A stretch of DNA of 64,000 nucleotides from Planctomycetaceae bacterium UBA2671 (lineage in GTDB: Bacteria > Planctomycetota > Planctomycetia > Planctomycetales > Planctomycetaceae). The notes below the pieces were generated by a model, which worked only from the letters and a program-made list of their open reading frames with translations, was not told the origin of the DNA and searched no databases. The DNA is taken from positions 6,502 to 70,501 of the forward strand of contig DEML01000021.1 in NCBI GenBank assembly GCA_002359185.1, read 5' to 3'. A program made the translations under genes and the position numbers. The first letter of the stretch is position 1. Every line of letters begins with the position of its first letter. Below are positions 60,752-64,000 of the stretch, in pieces.

Positions 60752-62317
60752 ATGATGTTCATCAAAATGCAAAAGCAAATTCTCTTTGTTGCGTTGTCAT
60801 TGCTGGTTTTGTGTGTGCCTGGCTTTGCCGACGATCAGAAACCTCCATCAAATACAGCGAATTTAACGATTTCTCCAGAAACAACGCGCGCAACAAAACC
60901 GGTTCGAGAGAATGGCACCGTCGATTATACGGCGGCTCTGAACAATGCTCTCAAGGGCGACGTCACTCCGGAAAACAATGCTGCAGTATTGATCGTGAAA
61001 GCAATCGGCCCGAATCCTGATGGAATGGAATATGAGTTTCATGTCCGACTCTGCGAAGCGATGGGGGTCGAACCGCTGCCTGCAGATGCTCCCGGTTTGG
61101 TCACATTTGGAAAAGCAGGCTACGGATTTGAGCCGCCAGCTGAAGGGGGCGAGTTTGAGGATCTCAACGAAATCCAGGACCGGGCGATGGATCGCCCCTG
61201 GCAAAAAGAGGAACTTCCGAATGCGGCTCTCTGGATGGAATTGAATGAGACCGCGTTGAATCTCGTCTCTGAAGCGGTGTTAAAACCGGGCTACTTCCGA
61301 CCGATCATTTCCGATGAGGAACATGAAGATCTGCTGGTTTATGCTCTTCTTCCGGATGTGCAGGCGAGCCGGGAAATTGGTCGCTGTCTGGTGGGAAGAG
61401 CCATGTTGCATCTGGGAGAGAAGAACTATCAGGCTGCAGCTGATGATTTACTGACCCTGCATCGTTTTGCCCGGAAGATAGCTCAGGGAGCAACGCTGGT
61501 CGAAAATCTTGTTGGATATGCGCTGGAAGGGATTGCATTTCAGGCTGACAATCGGCTGATTCAACAACCCGATTTGCCGCTGGACGTTTGCCAGAAGTAT
61601 CGTCAACAGCTTTCAGAAATTGAGTCCTTTCCGAATCTGGCAAAATCATTGGATCTGGGAGAACGATATCTCGCATTACAAATCCTGCAGCAGATCGCGA
61701 TCACCCGAATGGACGCTGAAACGTTGGAATCACTTACTTCAGAGGCTTCACAGGGACAACTCCTGGAAGAACTGAGTCGGCATTCCAATCTGGATTGGAA
61801 TCTGGTCTTCAGAGAAGTCAATTCTGCTTATGACCAGGTCGTGCAGATTCTCAATGAGTCGAGCCGGGAAGACCGGATTGAAAATCTGAAGACTCATTAC
61901 GAATCGCTGAATTTGGGAGAGATCAATCCGAATTTATTGCGAATGCTAAAATCCCGAAGAGCGGATCGAATTTCCAAAGAGCAAATCACCGAGGCATTCG
62001 TCCGAGCCTTTCTCGGCATGTTGTTACCCGCAATCGATTCCTGTTCCCGAGCCGAAGCGAGGACACGGACTTATTACGAACTGAGTCTGTTAGGTTTACA
62101 ACTCCGAGAAATTCAACTGAAGACAGGCAGCTACCCTGCAAAACTGCCGGAACAAACCTTTGATCTTTTTTCCGGAAAACCCTATCAGTATCAGTTTCAG
62201 GACGGAGAATTCACTCTTTACAGTGTCGGCGAAAATGGACGGGATGATGGCGGGATGGGATACAATAATGATGAGGATCCAGAAACTGACGATTTGACGG
62301 TGACAAGTCGGAAATAA
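60752..62317 (+). CDS. secreted hypothetical protein, tandem paralogue 1
   Basis: 521 residues; ATG 60752, 60755 or 60767 are possible, none with a clear ribosome site. A signal peptide reads ILFVALSLLVLCVPGFA. The body begins with NGTVDYTAALNNALKGDVTPENNAAVLIVKAIGPNPDG and is mostly helical, with repeated AADDLLTLHRFARKIA-type helices. The C-terminus GSYPAKLPE..DLFSGKPYQYQ..GEFTLYSVGENGRDDGG resembles the pseudopilin-like end seen in many planctomycete exported proteins. Function unknown. Confidence 0.8.
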   Translation: MMFIKMQKQILFVALSLLVLCVPGFADDQKPPSNTANLTISPETTRATKPVRENGTVDYTAALNNALKGDVTPENNAAVLIVKAIGPNPDGMEYEFHVRLCEAMGVEPLPADAPGLVTFGKAGYGFEPPAEGGEFEDLNEIQDRAMDRPWQKEELPNAALWMELNETALNLVSEAVLKPGYFRPIISDEEHEDLLVYALLPDVQASREIGRCLVGRAMLHLGEKNYQAAADDLLTLHRFARKIAQGATLVENLVGYALEGIAFQADNRLIQQPDLPLDVCQKYRQQLSEIESFPNLAKSLDLGERYLALQILQQIAITRMDAETLESLTSEASQGQLLEELSRHSNLDWNLVFREVNSAYDQVVQILNESSREDRIENLKTHYESLNLGEINPNLLRMLKSRRADRISKEQITEAFVRAFLGMLLPAIDSCSRAEARTRTYYELSLLGLQLREIQLKTGSYPAKLPEQTFDLFSGKPYQYQFQDGEFTLYSVGENGRDDGGMGYNNDEDPETDDLTVTSRK

Positions 62318-62405
62318 GAGTGTTCGGAGAGCAGTTTTTAGAGTATCGTCAAAGGAGTTGATTCCAACTTCTTTCAGTTGACTCTATAAAATTCAGGTGA
62401 GAACC

Positions 62406-63965
62406 ATGTCCAAATATTTCTTGCTTTCCATGATCTCGATTTTGACAAATGTCTCTCCGGTGCTTTCTGAAGATCCGGAGACTTCGAATTTAAAAGTGCC
62501 ATTTACGGTTTCCTGGGAGACCACGCGAGCCGTGTCTCCAGTTCGTCCAGAAGGCACTGTCGATTACACGGCTGCTTTGAATGAGGCTCTCAAGGGTGAT
62601 ATTACCCCGGAAGAAAATGCTGCGGTCGCGATTGTGAAAGCGATCGGACCAAATCCTGATAATGCGGGTTACGAATACCATGTTCGTCTTTGCGAAGCGT
62701 TGGGTGTCGAGCCATTGCCCGAGGATGCTCCAGGGTATGTTGAATTCGGGACCGAAGGTTATGGATTTATAGAGCCAGCTGAGGGGAGTGAGTCCGAAAA
62801 TATCTACGATATTATTAACGATGGTGTATTGGAACGTCCCTGGAAGAAGGAGGAGCTACCGAATGCATGGCGTTGGGTTGAACTGAATGAATCTGTGTTA
62901 GATCAAATCTCCAAAGCCGTGCTGTTGCCGAGATATTACCGGCCTGTCTTATTGGATGAGGAATATGACAATCTGCTGATTTACACTCCTCAATCAGAAC
63001 TTCTTGCCAGTCGAAGCGTCAGTCGTTGTCTCCTTGCACGAGCAATGCTACGTCTTGGTGAAGAAGATTATCAGAGTGCCGCAGATGATTTGCTGACTTT
63101 GCATCGATTCGCCAGAAAGATTGCAAAGGGGCCCACGATGCTCGATGTTTACGGGGGATACTCGTTTGATTATCGGTCTCAAGAGGGAGATATTCAGCTG
63201 CTTCAGCTAAACGATTTACCATTGAGTATTTTACATAATTATCGCGTTCAGCTGTCAGAATTAGAGCAGTCTCCATCCGTGGCAGAGAAAGTTGACTTGG
63301 CAGAACGCTATATGGTCCTGCAATTCATGCAGCGGGTTGCCACAAACCAACTCGATATGGAAACCGTGAAAAAGATAAGTTCGAGTTGGCCAGATAGTAA
63401 ACCACTTGAATACCTGGTTTATCACACCGATACGGACTGGAACCCAATCTTTGAGAAAGTCAATTCGACGTTCGATGAGGCTGTTGAGGTTCTCAATAAA
63501 CCGAACCTTGTCGACCGAAAGGTGGCATGGGATCATTTTTACAACGCTCTCAACACCGAAAAATACAACCCGAATCTTGAGAGGCTAATGACATCTCGTA
63601 GAGCCGAAACGGTTTCCAGGGAATTTATCGATGAAGCACTCGTCAAAACATTTGTGAATCTGTTATTACCATTTTTCAATAATTGGGATCAAACGGAACG
63701 TAGAGCGCAGGCTCGATCTGAAATGAGTCTCCTCGCACTGAAACTCAAAGAGATTCAATTAAAAGAGGGACGTTACCCAAGCACCCTGCCGGAATCGACG
63801 ATGGATCCATTCTCAGGCGAGTCGTATATGTATCGTGTGGAGGATGGCGAATTTATACTCTACAGTGTCGGTAAGAATAGACGGGATGACGGTGGTTTCG
63901 GTCGGGAGAATGATGAGGATCCAGAAACTGACGATTTGACGGTGACAAGTCGAGCGGAGAAGTAA
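62406..63965 (+). CDS. secreted hypothetical protein, tandem paralogue 2
   Basis: 519 residues from ATG 62406 (AGGTGAG about 5 nt upstream). Signal peptide to about residue 22. Collinear with the gene at 60752: VDYTAALNEALKGDITPEENAAVAIVKAIGPNPD, VRLCEALGVEPLPEDAPG, AADDLLTLHRFARKIAKG and LYSVGKNRRDDGGFG. The central region is diverged, but the last 44 nt of shared coding sequence are identical between the two genes. Function unknown. Confidence 0.82.
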   Translation: MSKYFLLSMISILTNVSPVLSEDPETSNLKVPFTVSWETTRAVSPVRPEGTVDYTAALNEALKGDITPEENAAVAIVKAIGPNPDNAGYEYHVRLCEALGVEPLPEDAPGYVEFGTEGYGFIEPAEGSESENIYDIINDGVLERPWKKEELPNAWRWVELNESVLDQISKAVLLPRYYRPVLLDEEYDNLLIYTPQSELLASRSVSRCLLARAMLRLGEEDYQSAADDLLTLHRFARKIAKGPTMLDVYGGYSFDYRSQEGDIQLLQLNDLPLSILHNYRVQLSELEQSPSVAEKVDLAERYMVLQFMQRVATNQLDMETVKKISSSWPDSKPLEYLVYHTDTDWNPIFEKVNSTFDEAVEVLNKPNLVDRKVAWDHFYNALNTEKYNPNLERLMTSRRAETVSREFIDEALVKTFVNLLLPFFNNWDQTERRAQARSEMSLLALKLKEIQLKEGRYPSTLPESTMDPFSGESYMYRVEDGEFILYSVGKNRRDDGGFGRENDEDPETDDLTVTSRAEK

Positions 63966-63973
63966 TCAAACCC

Positions 63974-64000
63974 GGGTGGCGGGGGCGCTCTCGAAGAGAA
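63974..64000. repeat. REP-like repeat, family B, cut by the window edge
   Basis: GGGTGGCGGGGGCGCTCTCG then AAGAGAA, matching the start of the element at 57001. Confidence 0.85.

Overview
This window looks like chromosome from a planctomycete, probably the Planctomycetales (Gimesia/Rubinisphaera-like). The pointers are protein families largely confined to, or greatly expanded in, that phylum. These are a DUF1559 prepilin-like protein, a DUF1501 protein, a secreted prenyltransferase-like repeat protein, a Tat-exported Gfo/Idh/MocA oxidoreductase, a LEPR-XLL-type surface protein, a sulfatase, DUF1580 and DUF3987 element genes, and several short 'planctomycete-only' hypotheticals. The genus is inference; the phylum is well supported.

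Layout. 1-303 is the tail of a probable methyltransferase. 496-6180 is a complete phosphate operon, pstS-pstC-pstA-pstB-phoU-phoB, closed by a strong terminator; no phoR kinase is present. 6284-8015 holds a cytochrome P450 and the decayed tail of a second copy. 8314-11172 is a RedB-like thioredoxin protein translationally coupled to a hybrid histidine kinase. 11202-16292 has a Tyr-rich secreted protein and the opgG-(small ORF)-opgH glucan locus. 16348-28268 is a run of cell-surface and metabolic genes: transthyretin-like lipoprotein, DUF1559, prenyltransferase-like, deoxyhypusine-synthase-like, short-chain dehydrogenase (SDR), Tat Gfo/Idh/MocA, quinone reductase, PAP2 phosphatase, PDZ-like and DUF1501 proteins.

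28480-35466 is a degraded integrative element between tRNA-Ala(GGC) and tRNA-Val(GAC). It carries an intact-looking tyrosine integrase next to tRNA-Val, a DUF1580 excisionase-like gene with an elaborate RNA-foldable leader, a coupled DUF3987 primase/helicase-like module, an AT-rich cargo gene of unknown function, and at least three truncated genes. Two of these, a recombinase and a DNA methyltransferase, are broken at the same junction.

35942-48065 returns to core genes: trpA, a second Gfo/Idh/MocA protein with an altered active-site motif, a sulfatase, a 1066-aa multi-domain surface protein, DUF2071, SDR, FHA and small conserved proteins. 48411-53282 has an ECF sigma factor with a probable anti-sigma partner and a Rad50/YhaN-like ATPase fused to two DUF4332 helix-hairpin-helix modules. 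53647-60601 contains a lipoprotein, a trypsin-like protease, a polytopic membrane protein, dapF, a lactonase-type beta-propeller, proC, a TRIC-type channel and an acetyltransferase. The window ends with two tandem secreted paralogues that share a 44-bp identical tail.

Intergenic spaces are rich in palindromic REP-like repeats of at least five families. The best candidates for new biology are: the three-way-junction leader of the DUF1580 gene (32851-32908), the hairpin abutting the integrase start codon, the iteron-like array at 28669-28712, the shared-junction truncations near 29428, and the Rad50-like/DUF4332 fusion.
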